62,122 nucleotides of DNA from CAYVTZ01 sp964454685 (GTDB lineage Bacteria > Bacillota > Clostridia > Christensenellales > Christensenellaceae). This document shows, one piece after another, positions 17,348 through 25,755 of this stretch. A program made the translations under genes and the position numbers. The notes under the pieces were generated by a model that ran no database searches, was not told the origin of the DNA, and worked only from the letters and a program-made list of their open reading frames with translations. The stretch spans positions 1-62,122 of the forward strand of contig CAYVTZ010000016.1 of assembly GCA_964454685.1 (NCBI GenBank). Reading direction: 5' to 3'. Numbering within the stretch: the stretch's first letter is position 1; the number at the start of each line of letters is the position of its first letter.

Positions 17348-18507
17348 AGATCGCATTTACAGGCGGGGGCACCGCAGGGCACGCCATGGTGAACACCATA
17401 CTGATCCCTTATTTTGAGGAAAAAAGCTATGGCATACTTTATTTAGGGTCGCATCAGGGCATGGAGCGAGAGATGGTGCAGAAGTTCCCTTCCGTCCGAT
17501 ATTATGGCATACAAACCGGAAAACTGCGCCGCTATTCTTCAAGCGAAAACTGGAAGGATGCGTTTCGCGTGTTAGCGGGATGTGTACAGGCGTTTCGAAT
17601 TTTAAAGCGGGAACGACCGCAGGTGCTTTACTCCGGTGGCGGATATGTATCTGTGCCTGCCGTGTTCGCGGCGAAGCTTTTGGGCATCCCGATTGTGGTG
17701 CGTGAGACGGATTGCAGTGTGGGGCTTGCCAACCGGCTGTGCATTCCCTTTGCGCAGAAGATGTACACTGCTTTTCCGGGAACGTGCATTCCCAAAGCGC
17801 CTTGCAGCTTTCCGGGGCTGATGATACGACCGAGTTTGCTGGAGCATACAGCACCGAAGAAAGCGAATGCCAAGCCGATGTGCCTTGTTTTGGGCGGAAG
17901 CGCAGGAGCGCAGCGCATCAACGAGACAGTATGGGAAAATCTGGAAATGTTGACCCGCGCATACCGTGTGGTGCATCTTTGCGGGCAAGGAAAGCGAAAC
18001 GAACGCATTGCGGACCATGCGGACTATCGGCAGATGGAATTTGCGCAGGAATCCATGAGTGCTTTGCTGAATGAAGCAGATGTGGTCGTAACGCGCTGTG
18101 GTTCCAATGCGATCTCGGAAGTGCTGGCGCTGGGGAAGCGTGCAGTGTGCATTCCCATTGGAACGCATGCCAGTCGCGGAGAGCAGCGTAAAAACGCTGA
18201 TTTTGCCGCAGAGCACGGTAATGTTGTCGTGCTGGAAGAAACACATTTGGATGGTGCGTCACTGCTGGATGCCATCGAGCAGGCGTTGAAGCTGGATCGT
18301 GCGCAGCCTCTTCACACCACACAAAGGCGCATGATAGAGCGGATTCGCGCACATGTGCAGGAAATTGACGCGATCGCGCTCGCTAAACTGGAAGCAGACT
18401 TTTTGCGCTGTGCGCGGGGTGCGATCAATATAAATTTCAGGGATTTTTCATGGGAGGAGCGCATGCTGTATGACGAAATTCTGACGGAATACGGGGACGA
18501 GTGTTAA
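17344..18507 (+). CDS. MurG-like GT28 glycosyltransferase (paralogue)
   Basis: The 387-residue protein has the MurG N-terminal loop as GGGTAGH (GGGTGGH in MurG), then SGGGYVSVPAVFAA and a nucleotide-sugar site near GSNAISEVLALGKRA with EQRKNA. The MurG acceptor motif HEQN is replaced by RETD. It is probably not the housekeeping MurG, which normally sits in the division/wall cluster, but a variant that transfers an amino sugar to a lipid-linked acceptor at the inner membrane face. It is translationally coupled to the 4,6-dehydratase, which may make its donor. The last ~35 residues extend beyond the usual MurG end. Confidence 0.8.
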   Translation: MKIAFTGGGTAGHAMVNTILIPYFEEKSYGILYLGSHQGMEREMVQKFPSVRYYGIQTGKLRRYSSSENWKDAFRVLAGCVQAFRILKRERPQVLYSGGGYVSVPAVFAAKLLGIPIVVRETDCSVGLANRLCIPFAQKMYTAFPGTCIPKAPCSFPGLMIRPSLLEHTAPKKANAKPMCLVLGGSAGAQRINETVWENLEMLTRAYRVVHLCGQGKRNERIADHADYRQMEFAQESMSALLNEADVVVTRCGSNAISEVLALGKRAVCIPIGTHASRGEQRKNADFAAEHGNVVVLEETHLDGASLLDAIEQALKLDRAQPLHTTQRRMIERIRAHVQEIDAIALAKLEADFLRCARGAININFRDFSWEERMLYDEILTEYGDEC

Positions 18508-18561
18508 AAAACACTGTGCAAAGCCAAAAATGAAGAGAAATGATTAAAATTTTGCTTTTTT

Positions 18562-18583
18562 TTGAAGGGAAGTGCTGTATAAT
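18562..18583 (+). promoter_or_regulatory. Promoter-like sequence before the small secreted-peptide gene
   Basis: A perfect TATAAT lies at 18578-18583, directly preceded by TG. No -35 at standard spacing is convincing; TTGCTT at 18552 is 20 bases away and TTGAAG at 18562 only ten. About 100 bases separate it from the start at 18691. Confidence 0.45.
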
Positions 18584-18690
18584 AAGGAACAAATAAAAAC
18601 TTCATATCGTACGAATATTCACAAAAATGGCGCAAACACGTGCGTTATGGTTGTGGATTGAAGTAAAAAACAACGAAGAGCGGTGAAAGT

Positions 18691-18858
18691 ATGGGCAAAC
18701 GTATTCTGGCAGTTATGATCGCGATCGTCATGTTAGTGAGTGTTGTTGGCTCTGTTGGATGGGCGGCAACAATCGAGGACAATTATCCGAAAAGCAATCC
18801 GGGAGAGGGGTCTGCAAACTGCACCGGCATTCAGGCGCAGGCGCGGGTAGATGAGTAG
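18691..18858 (+). CDS. Small secreted peptide, 55 residues, unknown function
   Basis: The frame encodes a positively charged start (MGKRI), a hydrophobic core (about 5-24) and an AWA-like signal-peptidase site (GWAA). A predicted mature part of about 29-30 polar residues contains one Cys (NCTG). A weak ribosome site (GGTGAAAG) and a TATAAT box lie upstream. No family is recognised. It stands alone between the MurG-like gene and the convergent LacI gene. It could be a signalling or envelope peptide; no processing enzymes or leader motif of a bacteriocin are adjacent. Confidence 0.6.
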   Translation: MGKRILAVMIAIVMLVSVVGSVGWAATIEDNYPKSNPGEGSANCTGIQAQARVDE

Positions 18859-18881
18859 ATAGGAAAACGGGGCTGAACACC

Positions 18882-19922
18882 CTAAAAGACGCGAAGATTT
18901 GGGTTGCGCTTGGGGAAACGCTCGGAACCGCGCACCATGAGTTCCGGCATGAGGATGGTGCGGTTGGTGGCGGTGTGCTTTTTACTGATATGCTCTAGCA
19001 GTGTAGTGGCGGCACGCCGACCCATCTCGACCGCGTCCTTTTCTACAAGCGTAAGATTGAGATGCAAGACATCCAACATCTCTAGGCGATCGTACCCAAC
19101 AAACGCAATTTCATCCGGTATATTGACCTTAAATTCATACAGTGCCTTCAGGCAGCCCATGCTGATCATATTGGTAACGCCGATGAGTGCTGTGGGAAGG
19201 CGATGGGAGGTAATCAGTTCGCGTGTGATATCGTAACCGCTTTGAGTGGTAAAATCGCCGAGCAGTATTTGCTCCGCAGAATAAGATACGCCAAATTCGC
19301 GCATGGCCTCTTCATATCCTGCGATTCTGCGCAAGGAAACGATGTGCTTAGGATGTCCGGCGAAAATGCGGATATCCTTGTGGCCATTTTCGATGAGCAG
19401 AGCGGTTGCGTTGAAAATGGCGGCACGGTCGTCAAAAAAAATGCCGTCAAAATTACCGTTTTTGATGCTTCTGTCCATAAGCACAACAGGAAGATTTAAC
19501 CCGTGAAACAGATCGACATATTCCTTATCATAATTGTTTGCGCCTGCAACGGGAGTAATGATAAGCCCCCGCACACGATATTCCTGTAAAATACGGATGG
19601 CGCGTGCCTCTTTTTCCTCGTTCTCGTCTGAATTGAACAACAACACGCTAAGACCGGATTTATCTGCGATGCTGGTGATGCCTTTGATGATTTCGCTGAA
19701 AAAAGGATTGCTGATTTCCGGTACGATCACGCCGATGATGTTGCTTTTTCCTTCGGAAAGACCGCGCGCATACGCGCTGGGGATGTAGTTTAACTCCTTG
19801 ATGGCGGCTTCCACACGGATACGCATTTTTTCACTGACATTGGAAGAATGGTTGATAACGCGTGAAACCGTTGCCAAAGAAACGCCCGCTTTTCTTGCAA
19901 TATCATCTATGGTTGCTGACAT
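18882..19922 (-). CDS. LacI-family transcriptional regulator
   Basis: The 346-residue protein has the N-terminal helix-turn-helix and hinge of LacI/GalR proteins (MSATIDDIARKAGVSLATVS, SRVINHSSNVSE). A periplasmic-binding-protein-like ligand domain follows (IIGVIVPEISNPFF, ISMGCLKALYE, RILMPELMVRGS-like end). It should repress the divergent importer and catabolic operon until its sugar ligand appears. The start at 19922 follows GGTGGG; an in-frame TTG four codons upstream would overlap that site. Two operator-like sequences lie in the divergent region. Confidence 0.93.
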   Translation of the reverse strand: MSATIDDIARKAGVSLATVSRVINHSSNVSEKMRIRVEAAIKELNYIPSAYARGLSEGKSNIIGVIVPEISNPFFSEIIKGITSIADKSGLSVLLFNSDENEEKEARAIRILQEYRVRGLIITPVAGANNYDKEYVDLFHGLNLPVVLMDRSIKNGNFDGIFFDDRAAIFNATALLIENGHKDIRIFAGHPKHIVSLRRIAGYEEAMREFGVSYSAEQILLGDFTTQSGYDITRELITSHRLPTALIGVTNMISMGCLKALYEFKVNIPDEIAFVGYDRLEMLDVLHLNLTLVEKDAVEMGRRAATTLLEHISKKHTATNRTILMPELMVRGSERFPKRNPNLRVF

Positions 19923-19963
19923 ATCCCACCTCAATAGCTAAATTAATCGTTCTTTCAGACTTC

Positions 19964-19991
19964 ATTTTAACAGAATATCTTGAAAAAACAA
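19964..19991 (-). promoter_or_regulatory. Promoter of the lacI-family gene
   Basis: Read on the minus strand, TTGTTT (19991-19986) and TAAAAT (19969-19964) are separated by 16 bases. The start codon is about 40 bases further on. Confidence 0.6.
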
Positions 19992-20010
19992 GTATTTTTT
20001 ATTTTGTATA

Positions 20011-20039
20011 TTGACAAATGAGAAATGCAGTGATAAACT
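20011..20039 (+). promoter_or_regulatory. Promoter of the second importer and catabolic operon
   Basis: TTGACA (20011-20016) and TAAACT (20034-20039) are separated by exactly 17 bases. Transcription should begin near 20046, leaving a leader of about 260 bases. A cre/LacI-like operator begins ten bases later, a classic repression position. Confidence 0.8.
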
Positions 20040-20055
20040 AAAATTGAAAAATAAA

Positions 20056-20068
20056 GAAAGCGCTTACA
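20056..20068. promoter_or_regulatory. Operator O1 (cre/LacI-type GAAAGCGCTTACA)
   Basis: GAAAGCGCTTACA, with a central CG palindrome typical of LacI/CcpA-family sites, lies just after the predicted transcription start. An identical copy lies at 20239. It may serve the local LacI protein, CcpA, or both. Confidence 0.65.
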
Positions 20069-20210
20069 TATTGGCGCGAATATTTCGACAGATTACCATG
20101 ATTTACAAAGAATAAAGTTAGGGAAGTCAATTTTCCGGCGAGGAATGCCTTGCGCATGAAATGCGTGTGGCGAAAAAAACGGCTGAGATGAACTGTTTTG
20201 CAGAGAGAAG

Positions 20211-20226
20211 GAAAGGTATACCTTTT
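20211..20226. promoter_or_regulatory. Palindrome AAAGGTATACCTTT in the leader
   Basis: A perfect 14-base palindrome at 20212-20225 lies 13 bases before the second operator. It could be another protein site or a small RNA hairpin. Confidence 0.35.
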
Positions 20227-20236
20227 CAACTTCTAA

Positions 20237-20251
20237 ATGAAAGCGCTTACA
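20237..20251. promoter_or_regulatory. Operator O2 (exact match to the cre consensus)
   Basis: ATGAAAGCGCTTACA agrees with the CcpA cre consensus at every position and shares 13 bases with O1, 183 bp upstream. The pair could let a tetrameric or paired LacI-type repressor loop the leader DNA. Confidence 0.65.
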
Positions 20252-20309
20252 ATTTTGCGGAAGAGCCGCATAAGAATAGGACAATGAAAAATCAATAGGA
20301 GGAAAGAAA

Positions 20310-21371
20310 ATGAAAAAGACAATGTTGATAGTTGTTGCGTTGATGCTGGTTGCAGTATTGTTTGCAGGCTGCGCGGGTCAGCCTGCGGCGCAGGCACCGG
20401 CGAGCGAAGCACCGGTATCCGAGGCGCCTGCCAGCGATGCCCCCGCGAGTGAGGCGCCGGTAAGCGAAGCTCCGGCAACGAAGGACAGCATCAAAATCGG
20501 GTTTGCAAATTTGACGGATGCGGGCGATTATATGGCGTGGGTGAAGCGAGGCATGGAAAAGGCTGCGGCTGACGCAGGTGTGGAGATCATTTGTGTGGAC
20601 AACGCAGGCGACGGCGCAACAGCGGTCAAGAATGTGGACACGCTGATCAACGCGGGTGTGGATGCGGTCATCGAATATATGAATGACTCCGCAGTCAATA
20701 CACAGATCAAGGATATGCTGGATGAAAAGGGGATTCCGTGTATTGCGGTGGACATCCCCGTTGCGAATGCAAGTGGTGCTTCCACCTACATGGGTGGCGA
20801 CAACTACAAAGCCGGATTCATCTGCGGTGAGAACCTCGGACAAAAAGCGATTGACGAATGGGGCGGAGAAATTGACTTGTTTATCTCGCTGGGGACGCTT
20901 TCGGCAGGGGAGACAAACGAGCTGAGAATGGGCGGCATCTTGGACGGGATTCGCTCCAAAATTGAAGTGGCGGACGATAAAATTGTGATTTTGGACGGTA
21001 AGGATTCCACGGCAGAATCGCAGAAGGTGGTTACGGATGCATTGATGGCGAACCAAGGGGCGAAGCGCATCTTGATCGGCTGCATGCAGGATGATGAAAC
21101 ACAGGGTGCTTTTGCAGCGGTGGAAATTGCAAACCGGCAAAAGGACGTATGGCTGGCCGGCTGCGGTCCCTTCAACAGCACATTTGCCAATCTGCGCAAA
21201 GGCGAGCCGAACTTCTGGTTTGGCAGTGTGAGCTTCTCGCCCGAGCAATATGGCGAGCTGGCAGTGCCGCTGGCAATCAAACTGGCGAACGGGGAAGAAG
21301 TACCGGCGGAATCTTACGTGACGCACTACTTCCTGACGCAGGAGAACATTGGCGAATATTATCCGGAATAA
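20310..21371 (+). CDS. Sugar-binding lipoprotein of the second ABC importer
   Basis: The 353-residue protein has lipobox FAGC with lipidation at C21. A repetitive Ala/Pro/Ser/Glu spacer (APASEAPVSEAP-type repeats, about 27-53) leads to a type I periplasmic-binding fold (IKIGFANLTDAGDYMAWVKR, AVIEYMNDSAVNTQ). It delivers a sugar-like ligand to the permease at 23119. AGGAGGAAAG precedes the start. It is the first gene of the LacI-controlled operon. A hairpin after the stop probably limits readthrough and keeps this message abundant. Confidence 0.92.
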   Translation: MKKTMLIVVALMLVAVLFAGCAGQPAAQAPASEAPVSEAPASDAPASEAPVSEAPATKDSIKIGFANLTDAGDYMAWVKRGMEKAAADAGVEIICVDNAGDGATAVKNVDTLINAGVDAVIEYMNDSAVNTQIKDMLDEKGIPCIAVDIPVANASGASTYMGGDNYKAGFICGENLGQKAIDEWGGEIDLFISLGTLSAGETNELRMGGILDGIRSKIEVADDKIVILDGKDSTAESQKVVTDALMANQGAKRILIGCMQDDETQGAFAAVEIANRQKDVWLAGCGPFNSTFANLRKGEPNFWFGSVSFSPEQYGELAVPLAIKLANGEEVPAESYVTHYFLTQENIGEYYPE

Positions 21372-21400
21372 GACTGCAGGCTGCTGATAAAGGCGCAACC

Positions 21401-21454
21401 GTCATGTTCTCTGAATGAAGAGAGCAAAGGAAGAACATGACTTCCACCTTTTTT
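21401..21454 (+). terminator. Partial terminator/attenuator after the receptor gene
   Basis: GTCATGTTCT (21401-21410) and AGAACATGAC (21432-21441) are exact complements; the 21-base loop contains a minor CTCT/AGAG hairpin. Six T begin at 21449, seven bases after the stem. This gap placement suggests partial termination, usual between receptor and transporter genes. Confidence 0.55.
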
Positions 21455-21631
21455 ACCAGCCTGGCAAAGCAATCAATCTTTTGTAAAATGTTGCTTCTAT
21501 GATGGTTTGGGGTTTGCTATTGCCCCGCATACAAACAACCGGCAAGAATTGTCCGGGATTTGAGCGCGGGGTAATGAAATCAGGGTGAGCCCCGAACCGT
21601 CAAAGTGAAGCGCAAACGCGGGGTTATCATC

Positions 21632-23116
21632 ATGAATTATTTGTTACAGATGAAGGGGATCACCAAGCAGTTCCCGGGCGTACTTGCTTTGAATCAGGTA
21701 GATTTGGAGCTGTACACGGGAGAGGTGCTGGCGTTGTTGGGCGAAAACGGTGCGGGGAAATCTACGCTGATCAAAATTTTATCCGGCGCCTATGAACAGG
21801 ACGAGGGCGAAATATATATCGATGGACAGTTGCAGACATACAAAACGCCGAGGGAAGCAAATGAAAAAGGCGTAAGCATCATTTATCAGGAACTGAACTA
21901 TTTGAACGAGCTTTCAGTTGCGGAAAATATTTATTTGAACCGTCTGCCGCTTTCGCGCGGCAGAAAAGTGAATTGGAAAAAACTAAACAGCGATGCGCAG
22001 GAAATTTTGCGGGAGCTGGATGTTGAGATACCGACCACCAAGCTAATGAAAGAACTTTCGGTGGCGGAAAAACAGTTGGTGGAAATTGCAAAAGCACTTT
22101 CGCAGAAGATGAAAATACTGGTGATGGACGAGCCGACCTCGGCACTCAGTGAGAAGGAAGCGGAAAAGCTGATGGGGCTGGTGGACAAGCTGCGCAAGAA
22201 CGGTACGGGAATTATTTTTATTTCGCATCGTTTGGACGAGCTGTTTATGATCTCTGACCGCATCATGGTCATGCGGGATGGAGAGCGGGTGGACATCGTC
22301 AAGACCAGCGACGTAGCGCGTGAAAAGCTGATTGCCATGATGGTGGGCCGCAGCATTGAATCTTTTTATCCTAAGCGGGAGATCGAAAAAAAGGAAGTGG
22401 TTCTGGAAGTGAAAGAGATTTCTACACATTACTTGCAGAATATTTCCTTTTCGGTACGATCCGGGGAGATTTTAGGCATTTTCGGGCTGATGGGATCAGG
22501 CAGAACAGAACTTGCACAGTGCATCTTTGGAGCGCACAGGATGGAACAGGGCAAGATTTTGATGCACGGCAAAGAAATACAGATCAAACGACCGACGGAC
22601 GCAATCAAAAATGGGATTGCGTATGTGACGGCGGAGCGGAAAAAGGATGGCTTAATTCTCATACAATCTGTGAAGGACAATGTGATGACGGCCTCTGTGG
22701 ATCGCGTATCCGGTGCAATGCGTATCAACAAAGCGGCGGAAAAGCGTATTGCTGAAGAGTGGAAGGAGAAACTGCGCGTTAAGACGCCCACGATCGGCAC
22801 GCAGGTAAGCGGGCTCTCCGGCGGGAATCAACAGAAAGTGGTGCTTGCCAAGTGGCTGAACACAAATCCGAAGGTGTTGATTCTCAACGAGCCGACGCGC
22901 GGCATTGATGTTGGGGCGAAAACAGAAATATATCGCCTGATGGAGGATTTCTGTGAGCAGGGGTTGGCGATTATTATGATTTCGTCTGAGCTGCCGGAGA
23001 TTCTGCAACTTGCGGATCGCACGATGATTATGTGCGAAGGCAGACAGACGCTGGAGCTGGATCGAACGGAAATGAATCAAGAAAAACTGATGCACGGCGC
23101 AGTGGGAGAGGTGTAA
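21632..23116 (+). CDS. Sugar ABC transporter ATP-binding protein (RbsA family), second system
   Basis: The 494-residue protein has two ATPase domains: Walker A GENGAGKS (37-44) and LVMDEPTSAL in the first, and degenerate GLMGSGRT, intact LSGGNQQK and LNEPTRG in the second. It powers the importer formed with 23119 and 20310. The second Walker B reads LILNEPTRG, Asn in place of the usual Asp, so the second site may hydrolyse ATP poorly; the protein from the first system has Asp there. The ATG at 21632 is preferred, although its ribosome site is weak; a GTG at 21605 is possible. It overlaps nothing and is two bases from the permease. Confidence 0.9.
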   Translation: MNYLLQMKGITKQFPGVLALNQVDLELYTGEVLALLGENGAGKSTLIKILSGAYEQDEGEIYIDGQLQTYKTPREANEKGVSIIYQELNYLNELSVAENIYLNRLPLSRGRKVNWKKLNSDAQEILRELDVEIPTTKLMKELSVAEKQLVEIAKALSQKMKILVMDEPTSALSEKEAEKLMGLVDKLRKNGTGIIFISHRLDELFMISDRIMVMRDGERVDIVKTSDVAREKLIAMMVGRSIESFYPKREIEKKEVVLEVKEISTHYLQNISFSVRSGEILGIFGLMGSGRTELAQCIFGAHRMEQGKILMHGKEIQIKRPTDAIKNGIAYVTAERKKDGLILIQSVKDNVMTASVDRVSGAMRINKAAEKRIAEEWKEKLRVKTPTIGTQVSGLSGGNQQKVVLAKWLNTNPKVLILNEPTRGIDVGAKTEIYRLMEDFCEQGLAIIMISSELPEILQLADRTMIMCEGRQTLELDRTEMNQEKLMHGAVGEV

Positions 23117-23118
23117 AC

Positions 23119-24087
23119 ATGAAAGCGGTAAGCATAGCAAACAAGGGTGTAACAAAGAAGAGTATTTCAACGGAGATCACGGTGTTGATTGCCTATATTG
23201 GGCTGTTCGTCGTATTTTCCTTCATTGCGCCGTATTTTTTGACGGTGAACAACATACTGAATATTTTTCTGTATTCATCGGTGATCGGTATTTGCGCGAC
23301 AGGCATGACCATGGTCATTATTTCCGGCGGGTTGGATATTTCGGTAGGGTCGATTGTAGCGCTGACGGGGATGGTAGCCGGGCTTACCATTGCGGCAACG
23401 GGCAATGTGGGGCTGGCGATTTTGCTGGCGTTGGTGACAGGCGCAGGCTGTGGCGCGCTCAACGGTTTTTTGATTACTAAATTGAAAATCGTTCCTATTA
23501 TTGCGACGCTGGCGACCATGTCCATCTTTCGTGGGACTGCGATGCTGACCACGAACGGGCAATCGCAACAGGTGGCGGAGGAATCGTTTAAGTGGATTGG
23601 CAGAGGATATCTGTTTGACACGATTCCCTACTGCGTGATTATACTGATTGGCATGTTTGTACTGATTGGCTATGTGCTGAAGAACACACCGTTTGGGCGT
23701 AAGGTGTATTCCATTGGCGGGAACTCGGAAGCGAGCCGCTTGGCGGGGATCAACGTGAAGGGAATCCGTTTTGTAATCTATGTGATTTGCGGGCTTTTGG
23801 CGGGGCTTTCGGGTGTGATTACTGCGTCGCAGACGGGCACGGCGATTCCATCGGCGGGCACGGGGCTGGAAATGGACGTGATTGGCGCGGTGGTGCTGGG
23901 CGGTGTGAGCATGAACGGCGGTAAAGGAAGCATCATTGGTACGCTGCTGGGCGTTTTGATTCTTGCGACGCTCTCCAACGGGCTGACGCTGATGAACGTG
24001 ATGTCGTTTTGGCAGACGATTGCAAAGGGCATTGTGCTGGTGATTGCAGTGATGCTGGATGTGGCGCGCGGCGGCGGATATGAATGA
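23119..24087 (+). CDS. Sugar ABC transporter permease (RbsC family), second system
   Basis: The 322-residue membrane protein has about eight or more hydrophobic helices and the signature ISGGLDISVGSIVALTGM. GGVSMNGGKGSI near the C-terminus matches the permease of the first system (GGVSMEGGEGSV). GGGAGAGGTG-like sequence precedes the ATG at 23119, two bases after the ATPase stop, so the two are coupled. The catabolic genes begin 50 bases later. Confidence 0.92.
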   Translation: MKAVSIANKGVTKKSISTEITVLIAYIGLFVVFSFIAPYFLTVNNILNIFLYSSVIGICATGMTMVIISGGLDISVGSIVALTGMVAGLTIAATGNVGLAILLALVTGAGCGALNGFLITKLKIVPIIATLATMSIFRGTAMLTTNGQSQQVAEESFKWIGRGYLFDTIPYCVIILIGMFVLIGYVLKNTPFGRKVYSIGGNSEASRLAGINVKGIRFVIYVICGLLAGLSGVITASQTGTAIPSAGTGLEMDVIGAVVLGGVSMNGGKGSIIGTLLGVLILATLSNGLTLMNVMSFWQTIAKGIVLVIAVMLDVARGGGYE

Positions 24088-24137
24088 GAAGCAAGCCGGA
24101 TTGTTGATTGGATTTACTGATTTGAGGGGGCGACATC

Positions 24138-25262
24138 ATGACAAGCAGAGAACGAATGAGACTGGCGATGCAACACAAAGAAGCAGATCGGGTACCGGTG
24201 GACTGGGGTGTATTGAACATTGCGAGCATTCACGAGGTAGCGTATCGAAACTTGCTGCAGTATTGGAAGCGCAACGATGAGATGGTGATCCACGATCCGA
24301 TGCAAGTGCTGGCGATCCCTGCGGAGGATATCTTGGACCTGTTTGGCGTTGACACACGGTATATCATACCGAACGGGCCGTCGAACTGGACTTTGGAATA
24401 TGATGAAAACGGCGATTGGACCAATGAATTTGGCACACGATACAAGCGGGTAGGCAACTACTGTGATTTTACGGAGTTTCCGCTGGCAAATTGCAACACC
24501 ATCCAAGATTTACAGCAGTTTCGTATGCCTGATCCGACCGATCCGGCGCGGTTTGCAGGACTAAGGGAGCGTGCAAAGCAACTGTACGAGACCACGGATT
24601 ACGCATTATGCGGATATCCTGCTCCGAATCTGCATTACACGGCATGGTCGCTGCGCGGATATGAGAATTTTATGCTTGATACGGCGGCAGACCCAGCGTT
24701 TGCAAACTATATTGTGGATATGATACTGGAATGGCAGATGGCGTACATGGCGTGCTTTCTTGGCGAGGTGGGGGAATATCTGGATCTTGTGTGGAGCGCG
24801 GATGACTGGGGCACGCAGACAGGCCCGTTGATCCATCCGGACAGTTTTCGCAGAGACGTCAAGCCGCGCATCAAAAAATTGATTGGGTTTTTGAAAGACC
24901 ACTGTGACGCAAAAATAGGATATCACTCGTGCGGATCGATCTATTGGTGCTTGGGAGATTTGATTGAATGTGGCGTGGACGTCATTCAACCGGTGCAGGC
25001 GAATGCGGCGGAAATGACGGATACCAAGCGACTGAAACGAGAATTTGGCAAGGAACTGGTGTTTCATGGCGCAACGGATAATCAGGGAACGTATCACACA
25101 ACGCCGCAGATCATTGCTGCTGATGTAAAAGCAAAAATGGAAGCGCTTAAGCCAGATGGCGGGTATGTTTTCTCCAGTGGCCACAATATTCAGAGCAACT
25201 GCCCGCCGGAGAATGTGATCGCGTTGTTTGAATCGTGCAAACGATATGGGAAATATGAATAA
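24138..25262 (+). CDS. Uroporphyrinogen decarboxylase-family protein (URO-D/MtaA-like), first of two
   Basis: The 374-residue protein begins MTSRERMRLAMQHKEADRVPV, typical of the URO-D superfamily, and has the His-x-Cys-Gly element GYHSCGS (about 261) on a TIM-barrel strand. True HemE enzymes are shorter and lack this HxC element. Cobamide methyltransferases such as MtaA and CmuA use it to bind zinc and activate a thiol. A late GHNIQSNCPPENV offers another His and Cys. Context is a sugar operon, not haem synthesis, so a methyl- or carbon-transfer step on the imported compound is possible. The true substrate is unknown. GAGGGGG precedes the start. Confidence 0.8.
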   Translation: MTSRERMRLAMQHKEADRVPVDWGVLNIASIHEVAYRNLLQYWKRNDEMVIHDPMQVLAIPAEDILDLFGVDTRYIIPNGPSNWTLEYDENGDWTNEFGTRYKRVGNYCDFTEFPLANCNTIQDLQQFRMPDPTDPARFAGLRERAKQLYETTDYALCGYPAPNLHYTAWSLRGYENFMLDTAADPAFANYIVDMILEWQMAYMACFLGEVGEYLDLVWSADDWGTQTGPLIHPDSFRRDVKPRIKKLIGFLKDHCDAKIGYHSCGSIYWCLGDLIECGVDVIQPVQANAAEMTDTKRLKREFGKELVFHGATDNQGTYHTTPQIIAADVKAKMEALKPDGGYVFSSGHNIQSNCPPENVIALFESCKRYGKYE

Positions 25263-25278
25263 TGGAATGAGGCATGGT

Positions 25279-25755
25279 ATGAAAGCAAAAGGGATTTTGC
25301 ACAAGGATTTGTGTGCACTGATCGGAGAAGTGGGGCACGGTGATGTGATCGTGATTTGTGATGCGGGGTTTGCGATCCCCAAGGATGTACGCCGCATTGA
25401 GCTGGCAGTGGAACAGAATGTACCCACGGTGGAGCGCATTTTGCAACTGTTGCAAGAGGAACTGATCATTGAAAAATATATGCTGGCGGAGGAGATGCGG
25501 GAGGTGAATCCCATGCTGCTGACGAAATATCAAGCGCTTTATGATGAAACGGTGCAGGGAGAATTTGTGCCGCACAAGGCGCTGGCGGGAGAGATTGCGC
25601 AACATGCCAAAGCGGTGGTGCGTACGGGTGCGTTTCAACCCTATGGTTCCATTGCCATTTATCCGGCGATCGACGCCGTGGAATGGTATCGGGCGGAGGG
25701 GGTTGTGGTTCCGGAGTTTTATCGGGAACGTGTGGAAGCGGGGAGGCAAAGATGA
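25279..25755 (+). CDS. rbsD: RbsD/FucU-family sugar mutarotase (D-ribose pyranase-like)
   Basis: The 158-residue protein follows RbsD closely: LIGEVGHGDVIVICDAGFAI, VEQNVPTVERILQLL, and the active-site region VVRTGAFQPYGSIAI. RbsD interconverts ring forms of ribose or related sugars, speeding entry to kinases. The E. coli protein is about 139 residues; here ~20 extra residues at the C-terminus (ending VEAGRQR) are unexplained. The ATG at 25279 has GAGG seven bases upstream. Its stop overlaps the second URO-D start (ATGA). Its place between two URO-D genes ties these to sugar metabolism. Confidence 0.88.
   Translation: MKAKGILHKDLCALIGEVGHGDVIVICDAGFAIPKDVRRIELAVEQNVPTVERILQLLQEELIIEKYMLAEEMREVNPMLLTKYQALYDETVQGEFVPHKALAGEIAQHAKAVVRTGAFQPYGSIAIYPAIDAVEWYRAEGVVVPEFYRERVEAGRQR

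Noticed and set aside
20390..20470. Tandem repeat in the second receptor gene
   Set aside because: It encodes the Ala/Pro/Ser/Glu spacer after the lipid anchor and needs no separate explanation.
20292..21398. 368-codon minus-strand frame opposite the second receptor gene
   Set aside because: His/Arg/Cys-rich antisense shadow of a clear lipoprotein gene; same for similar long frames opposite ispDF, radA and yacL.
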